Notes under the pieces: generated by a model
What the model was told of the DNA's origin: nothing
Databases searched by the model: none
The model's input: only the letters and a program-made list of their open reading frames with translations
Made by a program: the position numbers and the translations under genes
From: Methylophaga sp.
GTDB lineage: Bacteria; Pseudomonadota; Gammaproteobacteria; Nitrosococcales; Methylophagaceae
Reading direction: 5' to 3'
Length of the DNA: 64,000 nucleotides
Assembly: GCA_026988435.1 (NCBI GenBank)
Contig: JALSLH010000025.1
Coordinates: 53,162-117,161 of the forward strand
In this document: in pieces, positions 9,042 to 19,400 of the stretch
Layout: each line of letters starts with the position of its first letter
Position numbering within the stretch: position 1 is the first letter of the stretch

Positions 9042-9490
9042 GCAGCGCAGACTTAAGAGATCTTTATCAACAAGTGATTATGGATCACAATAAAAAACCC
9101 CGTAATTTCCGTGAAATGGAAGATGCGAATCATTTAGCGCATGGTAATAACCCATTATGTGGTGACGCCTTGGTGGTGTTTGTGAAGCTTGATGGTGATG
9201 TGATTGAAGATCTTAGTTTTCAAGGTAGTGGCTGTGCAATTTCAGTGGCTTCAGCATCATTGATGACAGAAACATTAAAAGGCAAAACCTTAGAGCAAGC
9301 TGAGCATATTTATCAGCAAATGCATAAGCAGTTAACGGGTGAAGAATTTGATCACGCTGCCTTAGGAAAGCTAGAGGTATTGGGCGGGGTTAAAGAATTC
9401 CCTGCACGTGTTAAGTGTGCAACATTATCGTGGCATACCATGCATGCCGCGATGGATAATGATCACGATATTTCAGTATCGACAGAATAA
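9038..9490 (+). CDS. sufU: SufU sulfurtransferase/scaffold-like protein
   Basis: A 150-residue IscU-fold protein. In the well-studied Gram-positive systems, SufU is a zinc-dependent sulfur acceptor that activates SufS. The conserved ligands C41 and D43 (NPLCGDAL), C66 (GSGCAIS) and C127 (RVKCATL) are all present. The insertion between the second and third cysteines, typical of SufU rather than IscU, is visible (LTGEEFDHAALGKLEVL). It overlaps sufS by 4 nt. It most likely takes persulfide from SufS in place of SufE. Confidence 0.93.
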   Translation: MSSADLRDLYQQVIMDHNKKPRNFREMEDANHLAHGNNPLCGDALVVFVKLDGDVIEDLSFQGSGCAISVASASLMTETLKGKTLEQAEHIYQQMHKQLTGEEFDHAALGKLEVLGGVKEFPARVKCATLSWHTMHAAMDNDHDISVSTE

Positions 9491-9503
9491 GGCAGGCAAT
9501 ACA

Positions 9504-9836
9504 ATGAGTGAACATTATTTCGAGATTACAGCTGACGAACTGAAAGATGACGTGATTGAGATGTTAAAAACTATCTACGATCCAGAAATCCCCGTCAATA
9601 TTTATGAGTTGGGCTTAATTTATGATATCGACATTGATGATGATAAAAATGTGGCGATCAATATGACGCTAACAGCCCCGGGCTGCCCAGTGGCGCAATC
9701 ATTCCCGGGTGATATTGAAGCTAAAGTATCAACCGTGCCAAACGTAAATACGGTTAAGGTCGAGTTAGTATGGGAGCCGCCTTGGACTAAAGATCAAATG
9801 AGCGAAGCGGCCCAACTACAATTAGGCATGTTCTAA
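9504..9836 (+). CDS. sufT: SufT (DUF59/MIP18 family) Fe-S maturation factor
   Basis: A 110-residue DUF59 protein, last gene of the suf operon. The ATG at 9504 follows AGGCA and gives MSEHYFEITADELK; an upstream in-frame extension to 9408 would lie within sufU and has no family similarity. Conserved DUF59 features are DPEIPVNIYELGLIYDI and the cysteine in LTAPGCPVAQSFP. SufT-type proteins assist cluster delivery in bacteria that rely on SUF. Its end overlaps the convergent ligase gene by 4 nt, leaving no room for a terminator. Confidence 0.92.
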   Translation: MSEHYFEITADELKDDVIEMLKTIYDPEIPVNIYELGLIYDIDIDDDKNVAINMTLTAPGCPVAQSFPGDIEAKVSTVPNVNTVKVELVWEPPWTKDQMSEAAQLQLGMF

Positions 9837-11575
9837 AGATTTCTTTGTTCACAGCGCCCTAAAATCTCAATTAACGTGGTATCGTCAGGATAAATTGTTA
9901 ACCCTTCCCGCGTAATTTCACAGGCATGCTTATTTTTTTTCAAATAACTCAATGCCTCAACGGTCAGTTTGTAATACAAGATATGCGGATTGTGTTTTAA
10001 TTCTTGTTCGCTCCAGTCAGCAAATGATCGCACATTATCATCAAGGCCATATTTCGCACTAGAATAAAATAGAGACGTTATCATTGTTTCCGTTGCAAGT
10101 TGTTTGAAATAAGGGTTATGAATAGATATTGGAAAAGATTTATCGGCTGAGCTTTTTTTCAATATAAAGTTTTTAAATTCTAACGTAGATGCCATGGTAT
10201 GCGATAAAAAGACAGTCGCAGATAAACCAGCTAAAACAGCAAAAATCCGAATTGATTTTCTAGCAGTATTAGACAGAATGACACGACGGCGGCGATGGAA
10301 TGGATGCATTACGGAAAATAATAGAATTAGAAAAACAAACCAATGGCTAGCCGAAATATAAAAGGGTAATTCTACTTGTGTATGCAATGCGATCGGAAGC
10401 AGTAACGCGGCATAGGCATACCTTCTGCTAGGCGGTAATTGTTTCAATGTCAGTAATACGGCAATTAAAAATAACAATAAGCCTGAACCTGCAACTAATC
10501 CTCCTTCCATTAACCAGAAAATAGTTTCATTATGAGGGTGGGCGACGCGTTGATTAGGCAAGTTTGCATTAGGGTGATCGGCATAGAATTGCGGTTTCCC
10601 TAACTGCCATACACGAATAAAACTACCTATTCCGTGACCAAAAATAGGCTGCTCTTTAAAAGCATCATAGGCGATAGTGTAAATGCCTAATCGTGAAGAA
10701 CCTGAAAATCCAGAATTCATGGCAGTCGTTTTTTCTATAACGCTTGTAATGCCTGAATTAGCATGCTTGCTATTATTGAGAAGGTTACTAGAAAAAATTG
10801 AGATAAGGATTATTGAAGCGATTAACCACCACCTCTTTTTATCAATAGTGATTTGATGCCATCGACTTAATAGCATTAATGGTAATGCAAAGATAAAAGC
10901 TAAAGCAGCCACACGAGAGCCAGAGTAACTAACAATAAAAGCACCAAGGCCTATAGCTAACAGTATTAACCAAAAGCGCCAAGGCTTACCATGTTTGATG
11001 TAGGGTCGAGATGACAGCCATAATGCGGTTAAAATACTGGTGATCTGAAAGCTAGCCTGATTGTTAATTTGCTGAAAAAAACCTGTTGGAATGCCGTTAG
11101 CATTAATGGGCAACCATGAGGGCAGTTTCGTGATAAATACTATCTGTGCCAAACCAACAATAGAATGGATCAAGCTCGAAATAACAATTAAAAATAAAAT
11201 TCGGTCAATACGACCTTGTTTTAGTCCATGTTGATAAAGACCAAAGAAAAACAATAGCCCTCCCCAGATATACAACAATCTAAAGACCCATTGATTTGCT
11301 ATTTCGACACCTGCGAACATACCACTAAAAAAAGCAAGAACTGGGAAGGCGATAACAAATAGAAAGTAGCGGGGTATATAAAAGTATTTTGCTCGGCTAA
11401 ATTTATACAGAGAATAAAAGCCAATGATAGAAGCAAAAAACCAGATAACAATATTATTAGGGATACGAAATCCTGTTCCACCAATATTATAATGAAAATA
11501 AAAAGGAGCAAGCAGCAATAGGGCGGCTAATAACCATTCAATAGGTTTTAAGGTAGGAAAACTGCTTATCTTCAT
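9833..11575 (-). CDS. O-antigen ligase / PglL-like membrane oligosaccharyltransferase
   Basis: A 580-residue polytopic membrane protein, with about ten hydrophobic segments between residues 10 and 430 and a C-terminal soluble tail. The Wzy_C signature appears as GHGIGSFIRVWQ followed by the loop RVAHPHNETIFWLMEGG, whose His residues match the periplasmic catalytic loop of WaaL/PglL enzymes. Such proteins move a lipid-linked glycan onto lipid A core or onto pilin-like proteins. The tail (about 480-580, with helical repeat character) fits PglL-type ligases better than plain WaaL. It is alone, with no glycan genes nearby, and ends inside sufT. Confidence 0.82.
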   Translation of the reverse strand: MKISSFPTLKPIEWLLAALLLLAPFYFHYNIGGTGFRIPNNIVIWFFASIIGFYSLYKFSRAKYFYIPRYFLFVIAFPVLAFFSGMFAGVEIANQWVFRLLYIWGGLLFFFGLYQHGLKQGRIDRILFLIVISSLIHSIVGLAQIVFITKLPSWLPINANGIPTGFFQQINNQASFQITSILTALWLSSRPYIKHGKPWRFWLILLAIGLGAFIVSYSGSRVAALAFIFALPLMLLSRWHQITIDKKRWWLIASIILISIFSSNLLNNSKHANSGITSVIEKTTAMNSGFSGSSRLGIYTIAYDAFKEQPIFGHGIGSFIRVWQLGKPQFYADHPNANLPNQRVAHPHNETIFWLMEGGLVAGSGLLLFLIAVLLTLKQLPPSRRYAYAALLLPIALHTQVELPFYISASHWFVFLILLFSVMHPFHRRRRVILSNTARKSIRIFAVLAGLSATVFLSHTMASTLEFKNFILKKSSADKSFPISIHNPYFKQLATETMITSLFYSSAKYGLDDNVRSFADWSEQELKHNPHILYYKLTVEALSYLKKNKHACEITREGLTIYPDDTTLIEILGRCEQRNL

Positions 11576-11609
11576 ATTATTTCATATTGTCATAGATTAA
11601 TGATGGGTG

Positions 11610-11763
11610 TTTACCCGTAATCATTCAAAATGCAATTTTCTAGCACCCATATTGAATACGCTAGCTGCGTTATAATATTGAGCAATAGAACATCAATATT
11701 ATGCCTTGCTAGCCCATCCATTATGCGCACTACAAAACAACATTTTGAATGATAACGGGTATA
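11610..11763. repeat. Palindromic MITE-like element, family A, copy 2
   Basis: A 154-bp non-coding element with terminal inverted repeats: right end TATACCCGTTATCATTCAAA read from the minus strand, left end TTTACCCGTAATCATTCAAA. It shares ends and internal blocks with the copy at 1737-1899. The left end has mutated from TATACCCGTTA. It lies between the divergent ligase and malic enzyme genes, 38 bp before the maeA start, so it may supply or disturb promoter sequence there. Confidence 0.78.
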
Positions 11764-11801
11764 ATAGAGTATCCTGTTCAATAAAATAAAGAAACGAGAA
11801 T

Positions 11802-13481
11802 ATGAGTAAATCTATCGAATTATCCTATGCGGGTACTACGTTATTAAGTATGCCTTTGTTGAATAAAGGAACTGCTTTTAGTGATGGTGAGCGTGAAGCA
11901 TTTAATTTAGTGGGTTTATTACCAAAGCAACATGAAACGCTACAACAGCAAGCCGAGCGAGCATATACACAGTATTCAAGTTTTGAAAAACCGATAAAGA
12001 AGCATATTTATTTGCGTGCAATGCAAGATAACAATGAGACTTTATTCTACCGCTTAGTGCAAGAACATATTGAAGAGATGATGCCTATTATTTATACGCC
12101 TGTTGTGGGTGAGGCATGTGAACGCTTTTCTGAGATTTATCGACGCGCGCGTGGCTTATTTATAGCGTATCCTGATCGTGATCAGATAGATAAAATGCTG
12201 GCTAATGTAGCTGAACAAGATATAAAAGTAATTGTGGTAACCGATGGTAGCCGTATTCTTGGTTTGGGTGATCAAGGTATTGGCGGCATGGGGATCCCCA
12301 TTGGTAAATTGTCATTATATACCGCCTGTGCGGGCATTAACCCTGCTAATACATTGCCTATAACCTTAGATGTAGGCACCAATAACCAACAATTATTAGA
12401 TGATCCGCTCTATATGGGCTGGCATCATCAGCGTATAGATCCTCAGCAATATGATGAATTTTTAGAGTTATTTGTTAGTGCGGTGAAAAAACGTTGGCCT
12501 TCTGTTTTACTCCAGTTTGAAGATTTTGAACAAACTAAAGCCTTACCATTATTAAATCGCTATCGTGAGCAGATTTGTTGTTTTAATGATGATATTCAAG
12601 GAACTGCCTCTGTAGCGGTAGGAACGTTATTGGCAGCAAGTCATGTTAAAAATGAAAAGTTGTCACAGCAATGTATTGTTTTTGTTGGTGATGGTGCGGC
12701 GGGTTGTGGCATTGCAGAACAGATTGTTGTGCAAATGTGTTCAGAGGGAATCACTGAAGCACAAGCACGTAGTCAAATCTTTATGGTAGGTCGAGATGGT
12801 TTATTAACGGATGGGTCGCCTGATGTATTGGACTTCCAGCAAAGCTTAGTACAGAAAAAAGTTGATTTATTGGCTTGGAAATTAGCCGATGAATATGCTT
12901 CATTAATTGAAGTAATGCAGTTTGCCAAACCGACAGTATTAATCGGCGTATCGGGCCAACCGGGACTATTTACTGAAGATATTATCAAAGCGATGCAACA
13001 AAATTGTGAGCGACCAATAATATTTCCATTAAGTAATCCGTCGAAAAAGATTGAGGCAACACCCCAACAATTAATAGAATGGACTGATGGCCAAGCGATT
13101 ATTGCTACAGGTAGCCCATTTGATGCTATTCAATACAAAGATAAGTCTTTCCCAATTCCACAGTGTAATAATAGTTATATTTTCCCGGGGTTTGGTTTGG
13201 CTGTAGTGGCGGCGAGAATCACTCGGATCACTGATGAAATGTTGATGAAATCAAGCGAAATATTGGCCGCGGCATCACCGGTTGTACTAACTGGAGAAGG
13301 CGCTTTATTGCCGCCATTAGTCGATATTGCCATTTTGAGCAAAAAGATTGCTTTTGCAGTGGCTAAAATAGCCCAACAACAGGACTTTGCAGATAAAATA
13401 TCTGACCAAGAATTAACGGATGCGATAGAAAAAAACTTCTGGCTGCCTGAATATCATCAATATAAGAGAGCAAAGTCTTAA
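11802..13481 (+). CDS. maeA: NAD-dependent malic enzyme
   Basis: Oxidatively decarboxylates malate to pyruvate and CO2. The 559-residue protein is the large malic enzyme type related to E. coli MaeA and eukaryotic enzymes. Characteristic blocks are [20 protein letters not shown], the NAD/malate region [17 protein letters not shown], the metal site [25 protein letters not shown], and the nucleotide-binding segment [15 protein letters not shown]. It is a single gene with a family A element upstream and a palindromic repeat after its stop. It would link the TCA cycle to pyruvate and complement the edd-eda route at 58348. Confidence 0.95.
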   Translation: MSKSIELSYAGTTLLSMPLLNKGTAFSDGEREAFNLVGLLPKQHETLQQQAERAYTQYSSFEKPIKKHIYLRAMQDNNETLFYRLVQEHIEEMMPIIYTPVVGEACERFSEIYRRARGLFIAYPDRDQIDKMLANVAEQDIKVIVVTDGSRILGLGDQGIGGMGIPIGKLSLYTACAGINPANTLPITLDVGTNNQQLLDDPLYMGWHHQRIDPQQYDEFLELFVSAVKKRWPSVLLQFEDFEQTKALPLLNRYREQICCFNDDIQGTASVAVGTLLAASHVKNEKLSQQCIVFVGDGAAGCGIAEQIVVQMCSEGITEAQARSQIFMVGRDGLLTDGSPDVLDFQQSLVQKKVDLLAWKLADEYASLIEVMQFAKPTVLIGVSGQPGLFTEDIIKAMQQNCERPIIFPLSNPSKKIEATPQQLIEWTDGQAIIATGSPFDAIQYKDKSFPIPQCNNSYIFPGFGLAVVAARITRITDEMLMKSSEILAAASPVVLTGEGALLPPLVDIAILSKKIAFAVAKIAQQQDFADKISDQELTDAIEKNFWLPEYHQYKRAKS

Positions 13482-13487
13482 AAATAA

Positions 13488-13546
13488 ACCACAGAGGCAC
13501 GGAGCACATAGAGCACTCCACTTTGTGTTCTCTGTGCCTCTGTGGT
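13488..13546. repeat. ACCACAGAG-type palindrome, likely bidirectional terminator
   Basis: A 59-bp inverted repeat with 17-bp arms (ACCACAGAGGCACGGAG against ACCACAGAGGCACAGAG on the other strand, one mismatch). It lies between the convergent ends of maeA and valS. A related copy at 60872-60944 also lies between convergent genes, and a half copy is at 16364-16386. The stem is flanked by A-rich and T-containing sequence, so a terminator role is plausible but inferred. Confidence 0.75.
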
Positions 13547-13556
13547 GAAATTTAAG

Positions 13557-16310
13557 TTAACTTAAGGATTGCCGCTGTTGTAGTAACTGCGATAAAGATT
13601 GTTCCATCTCTGTCAATTTGTCACGTTCTTTTTGAACCACTGCTTCGGGTGCTTTAGCTGTGTAGTTTTCATTGCTTAATTTACCTGAAGATTGTTTGAT
13701 AAGTTTTTCTAATTTAACAATTTCTTTATCAAGTCGTTGGATCTCAGCATCTTTATCAATTAAACCCTCTAACGGAATGAGTATTTCCATTTTGCCTACT
13801 AGAGCCGTTGAAGCAGCAGGTGCTTCACCTTCTAATAACTCGATTTTTTCTAAGTTAGCTAGACGACTTAAGAAGTCACAATTAGCTTCAAGTCGCTTTT
13901 GATCATCAGCCGTACTGTCTTTTAGTAGTACTGGCAGTTGCTTTTTCGGTGGAATATTCATTTGTGAACGAATAGAGCGAATGCCGGTTACAAATTCCAT
14001 CATCCATTCCATATCGGCAACAGCATTTTGATCAATTTTACTGTCGTCAGCGATGGGATACGCTTGTGTCATAATGGTCTCGCCTGTTTTACCGGCAAGC
14101 GGAGCTACTGTTTGCCAAATTTCTTCGGTAATAAAAGGCATAAAGGGGTGTGTTAGGCGTAATACCGTTTCTAATACGCGTACTAATGTGCGGCGTGTTC
14201 CACGCTTTGCTGCATCAGATGCGTTATCGTTATTGAGAACAGGCTTAGAAAGCTCTAAATACCAGTCACAGTAATTATTCCAGATAAAGTCATAAATACC
14301 TTGTGCGGCATGATCAAACCGATAAGCTTCAATAGCAGCTGTCACTTCTTGTTCAGTTGTTTGCAGTTTAGAAATGATCCAACGATCGGCAAGGCTTAAC
14401 TCAACGTCATCATTATCAAGACCATTGTCTTGCTCTTGTGTATTCATCAATACATAACGAGCAGCATTCCATAATTTATTACAGAAATTGCGATAACCAC
14501 CAATACGGCTCATATCGAAGTTAATATCACGTCCTGTTGATGCGAGTGATGCAAAGGTAAAACGCATTGCATCCGTACCATGAGATTCGATGCCATCGGG
14601 GAATTCTTTGCGTGTTGCTTTTTCAATTTTTTCGGCTAGTCGCGGTTGCATCATGCCTGAAGTACGTTTTGCAACTAATGATTCCAGATCAATGCCATCT
14701 ATAATATCAATAGGATCCAGTACATTGCCCTTTGATTTCGACATTTTATGACCATGTGAATCACGTACTAGCCCATGAATATAAACTTCTTTAAAGGGCA
14801 CGTCGTCCATAAATTTAAGGCCCATCATCATCATTCTGGCTACCCAGAAGAAGATGATGTCGAAGCCTGTAACCAACACGCTGGTGGGATACCACGTTTT
14901 TAATGCTTCAGTATTTTCAGGCCAACCTAATGTTGAGAATGGCCATAAAGCAGATGAAAACCAGGTGTCTAATACATCTTCATCTTGGCGTAAGGTGATG
15001 TTGTCAGCTAAGTTATGCTTAGCACGAACAGCCGCTTCGTCATGGCCTACATAAACGCCGCCATCTTCATCATACCAAGCTGGAATGCGATGTCCCCACC
15101 AAATTTGACGTGAAATGCACCAGTCTTGAATGCCGTCCATCCAGTTATAGAATGTTTTATCCCAATTGCCGGGGACAAATTTAATCTTGCCTTGTTGCAC
15201 GGCTTTAACTGCAGGTTCAGCTAATACGTCAGCTTTGACATACCATTGATCAGTTAATAAAGGCTCGATTACAGCACCACTACGATCGCCGCGAGGCACC
15301 ATTAATGTGTGGTCTTTAATGCTTTCTAATAAACCCAGCGCACCAAGATCTTCGACGATTTGTTTACGGGCATCATAACGGTCTAGTCCCCGATATTTTT
15401 CTGGAGCCTCATCATTGATCGCGGCATCAATAGTCAGGATATTGTATTTAGGAAGATCATGGCGTTGCCCCATTTCAGCATCATTAAAGTCATGTGCTGG
15501 TGTGATCTTGACACAGCCGGTTCCAAATTCTGGATCAACATAATTATCAGCGATAATAGGAATTTCACGCCCCACTAGCGGCAAGGTAATTGTTTTGCCA
15601 ATTAAGTGCTGATAGCGCTCATCATCAGGATGAACGGCAACCGCTGAATCACCCAACATCGTTTCTGGTCGCGTGGTAGCAACTACTAAATGACCACTGC
15701 CATCGGTGAGTGGATAGCGGAAATGCCACATATGACCGGCTTCTTCTTCAGATAAAACTTCGAGGTCAGATACCGCTGTGTGTAGAACAGGATCCCAATT
15801 GACTAATCGTTTGCCACGATAAATGAGACCTTCATCAAATAATTGAACAAAAACATTTTTTACGGATTCTGATAATCCATCATCCATGGTGAAGCGTTCA
15901 CGCGACCAATCCATTGATGTTCCCATGCGGCGTAATTGGTTTGTGATTTCACCACCAGACTCTTGTTTCCAATCCCAAATGCGATCAACAAATTGTTCGC
16001 GGCCTAAATCATGGCGTGTTTTACCTTCAGAATTCAACTGACGTTCAACTACCATTTGGGTTGCAATACCCGCATGGTCAGTGCCTGCCTGCCATAGCGT
16101 GTTGTCACCTTTCATGCGATGGTAACGGATTAATGTGTCCATTATCGTATCTTGAAACGCATGTCCCATGTGCAGTCTGCCAGTAACATTGGGCGGTGGA
16201 AGCATGATGGCATAAGGCGCACCCTCACCGGAAGGTTTGAAGTGACCATTGCGCTCCCAAGTTTGGTACCAATCTTGCTCTATTGAATTAGGATTATAAG
16301 TTTTGTCCAT
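13557..16310 (-). CDS. valS: Valyl-tRNA synthetase
   Basis: Charges tRNA-Val; class I synthetase of 917 residues. The HIGH-type motif is HMGH near residue 47 ([13 protein letters not shown]) and the KMSKS motif lies near residue 525 ([11 protein letters not shown]). The large CP1 editing domain contains [18 protein letters not shown] and [10 protein letters not shown]-terminal coiled coil (about 850-915, [15 protein letters not shown]) is the tRNA-binding arm expected of ValS. In many relatives valS follows pepA-holC; here it is separated from holC by the inserted c-di-GMP gene. Confidence 0.97.
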   Translation of the reverse strand: MDKTYNPNSIEQDWYQTWERNGHFKPSGEGAPYAIMLPPPNVTGRLHMGHAFQDTIMDTLIRYHRMKGDNTLWQAGTDHAGIATQMVVERQLNSEGKTRHDLGREQFVDRIWDWKQESGGEITNQLRRMGTSMDWSRERFTMDDGLSESVKNVFVQLFDEGLIYRGKRLVNWDPVLHTAVSDLEVLSEEEAGHMWHFRYPLTDGSGHLVVATTRPETMLGDSAVAVHPDDERYQHLIGKTITLPLVGREIPIIADNYVDPEFGTGCVKITPAHDFNDAEMGQRHDLPKYNILTIDAAINDEAPEKYRGLDRYDARKQIVEDLGALGLLESIKDHTLMVPRGDRSGAVIEPLLTDQWYVKADVLAEPAVKAVQQGKIKFVPGNWDKTFYNWMDGIQDWCISRQIWWGHRIPAWYDEDGGVYVGHDEAAVRAKHNLADNITLRQDEDVLDTWFSSALWPFSTLGWPENTEALKTWYPTSVLVTGFDIIFFWVARMMMMGLKFMDDVPFKEVYIHGLVRDSHGHKMSKSKGNVLDPIDIIDGIDLESLVAKRTSGMMQPRLAEKIEKATRKEFPDGIESHGTDAMRFTFASLASTGRDINFDMSRIGGYRNFCNKLWNAARYVLMNTQEQDNGLDNDDVELSLADRWIISKLQTTEQEVTAAIEAYRFDHAAQGIYDFIWNNYCDWYLELSKPVLNNDNASDAAKRGTRRTLVRVLETVLRLTHPFMPFITEEIWQTVAPLAGKTGETIMTQAYPIADDSKIDQNAVADMEWMMEFVTGIRSIRSQMNIPPKKQLPVLLKDSTADDQKRLEANCDFLSRLANLEKIELLEGEAPAASTALVGKMEILIPLEGLIDKDAEIQRLDKEIVKLEKLIKQSSGKLSNENYTAKAPEAVVQKERDKLTEMEQSLSQLLQQRQSLS

Positions 16311-16363
16311 GGTGTTTTTAGGCTTGAAATATGACTATGAATCGCGCATTATACATTGATGTT

Positions 16364-16386
16364 AACCAGAGAGACACGGAAGCACT
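16364..16386. repeat. Half copy of the ACCACAGAG-type repeat
   Basis: AACCAGAGAGACACGGAAGC matches one arm of the repeats at 13488 and 60872 with small differences; no second arm is present. It sits in the 110-bp divergent space between valS and the c-di-GMP gene and looks like a decayed remnant. Confidence 0.5.
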
Positions 16387-16420
16387 GGATAATGTGTAAT
16401 TTTATTTTTAAGGGTAATCG

Positions 16421-19400
16421 ATGAGTCTTTCACGGAAGATAAGTATGATAGTAATTCTCAGTGTGCTTTTTGTATCACTGATTTCATTACTAGCCTATTA
16501 TCAATATTCAAAGCAATCATTATTATCGACAGAGTTGCAAGAATTGCGCAAGCAAACTAATGCAACTATAAGTCATTATGAAAATGTAATGCAGTTGGCT
16601 TCGCCTAGCCTGCAGGCACTAGCACAGCAATTAAAAAGTGAATTAGTAAAATCTAATGCTGACAGCACATTATTTGATTCTAAAATAGTGCAATTTGATG
16701 ATGGTGCATGGCGGAATAATCAAGATGATTTTAGTGGTTTGCAAGAAGCTGGCATATTTTTACCTCCAGAGATTCAATTAACACCAGAGGTAAAGCAGTT
16801 TTATTCTACGGTGCTAGATATCTTCGATATATTTGGTTCTTCAGCAACGTCTAATCCAGATTTTAATAATATTTGGATGATTGGTCACGATCGAAGTGTG
16901 GTCGCTTTTTACCGCGGTTTCCCTGATTTTGTCCATTCAATGGAAGCTAATAGAGACTATACATCGACACCATGGATGACATTAGCCTCTCCTGCCAATA
17001 ATCCACAACGAACGATTATGTGGACTCCTGCTTTGTATGATGCTGTGCCAAAAAAGTGGATGGTTAGTGTGACTTTACCCTTAGATATTAATGATGAGTG
17101 GGTCGCAACACTAGGGATTGATGTAAATCTGGATGTACTTTTTTCACTGTTATATTCACAAAGTAACAGCTATAAGAACGAGCAACATTTTTTAGTAGAT
17201 AAAGAGGGACACTTTATTTTGGCAGGAGCTTGGCAAAAACAATTGCAAGCTAACCCAGAAAGGTTTCACTTAGATGAGAAACAACAAGATCTCATTAAGC
17301 TGATCACAGATAAAACCAATTTAAAATCACACGCTTTAAGCCCAGTGAATATTGGTGATGTGGAATATCGTGTTATTGCAAATCAATTTATGCCAAATGA
17401 ATGGCGATATTTTCGCCTTGTACCAACTGCAGAAATTCTCAAGCCACTCAATAGTCATTTGTTAAAAACTATAATATTTATTTTATTCACAATATCTATT
17501 CTTGGTTTATTTATTAATGCTGCAGTACACAAGTTAGTAGCAAAACCATTACTAGAAATGATTGAACGCGCGAAGGCATATGCAGCAGGTCATTCTCCAC
17601 CGATGAGTGAGATTAAGGGGGCAACAGAGGTTCAGCAATTAGATCATGCCTTACGATCGATGCATGATACTTTGACTGTGGATACATTGCAGCTACTGGA
17701 ATCTGAACAGCGATATAGACAAGTAGTGACTAATATCAATGAAGTTGTTATTCAAATTGGCAAAAATAAAGAATGGCAGTTTTTAAGCCCAGTGTGGATA
17801 GAATTATCTGGGTTTTTATTTGAAGAATCTTTGTATAAACCGGTGGGTGAATTTTTATCGCCTATTGATAGTGAATATGTAGATCATGTGCTTGAGTTGT
17901 TATTCTCGGGTGAGCAAGATGCATGGGCGGGAAATGTTCGATTAAAATGCAGTGATGAACGTTATATCTGGGTGCAATTCTCATTGCATATCAATGAAGA
18001 AAACCAGCAAGCTGAACGGAGTATTTATGGCACGATTGAAAATATCCATATTAATCGAATCACGAACGAGATAAACAAGCTCATCAGAGAGACAGAACAA
18101 AAAGTGCTAACCTCTAATGTGACGGTTTCTACATTGCTCGAATTTGTAACAGAAGAGTTAGTATATATACTCGATATTTCCTCGGCCTGGGTGAAAATCT
18201 GTGTAGATAAAAAAAGCCAAGTTCTTAGTTATGCCGGGGCTGTCTCAGACTTTTTATTTGAGGGCAATCGCACATGGGATGGCTTACATAATGATAAGGG
18301 GCCAGTGATCGAATGTATAAATAAACATATCCCAGTAAGAGTTACTAATGATAGTGAGATGCCCGAAGAATGGCGACAGCGATTACAGTTTGACGAAATT
18401 AATGACAGCTTGTTTTTGCCTTTTTATATCGGCGGAGATACACGAGCGGTACTTGGCTTTCATGCCTTTGAGTCTGAGACCTTTACGAAAGATTTGCAAT
18501 TGGTATTAGCAAATTTTGCTGAAGGCTTACGCCTAATTTGTAGAATGCTTGAGGATCAAAGCCTAATGCGGCTTCACCGAGCGGCAGTTGAAAAAACAGC
18601 TAATGCAATTACAATTATTAATGCAAATGGTGATATTGAATGGGTAAATAATGCTTTTATTAAGCAGACACTTTATAGTTCAGAAGAAGTAATAGGGAAA
18701 AAGCTGAAAACCTTAGAAGTAGAAGATTCTGATAATGAACTATGGAAGAAAGTTAAATCAGGTGATGTTTGGAGTGGGGAACTAACATACCGTAGAAAAG
18801 ATGGTAGCACGATGATTGTGAATCAAACGGTAACCCCATTATTAGATGACCTAAGTGAAATTACACACTTTATTGCAGTAAGTGAAGATATTACAGAACG
18901 CAAAGCCAATCACCAACGCATTGCATTTATGGCAACGCACGATGAATTGACAAGCTTGCCAAATAGAAATTTATTAAATGATCGGCTGCAACAAGCCATT
19001 GAGCATGCAAAACGGCAATCATTAAAAATGGCCGTATTATTCATAGATATCGACCATTTTAAATATATTAATGATTCATTAGGCCACCAAATTGGTGATG
19101 AACTATTGCAAATATTGGCAGTTCGATTACAGTCAGTATTGCGAAAAGAAGATACAGTCGCTCGTTTTGGTGGTGACGAATTTGTTGTGCTATTACCAAA
19201 TATTACTGAAGTTAGTTATGTGAAATCAATAGCAACAAAATTGTTAAAGAAAATAAAATCACCTTATAAAATATTGGATCATGAATTATTGATCACTGGT
19301 AGTATTGGGATTAGCCTTTATCCTGACGATGCTTTGGACTCAGATGATTTAATTCAACAAGCTGATTCAGCAATGTATTTAGCAAAAGAGCAAGGTCGCA

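Noticed and set aside
16311..16420. T-box or other riboswitch upstream of valS
   Set aside because: The leader is too short and lacks any T-box sequence; gammaproteobacteria rarely use this control.
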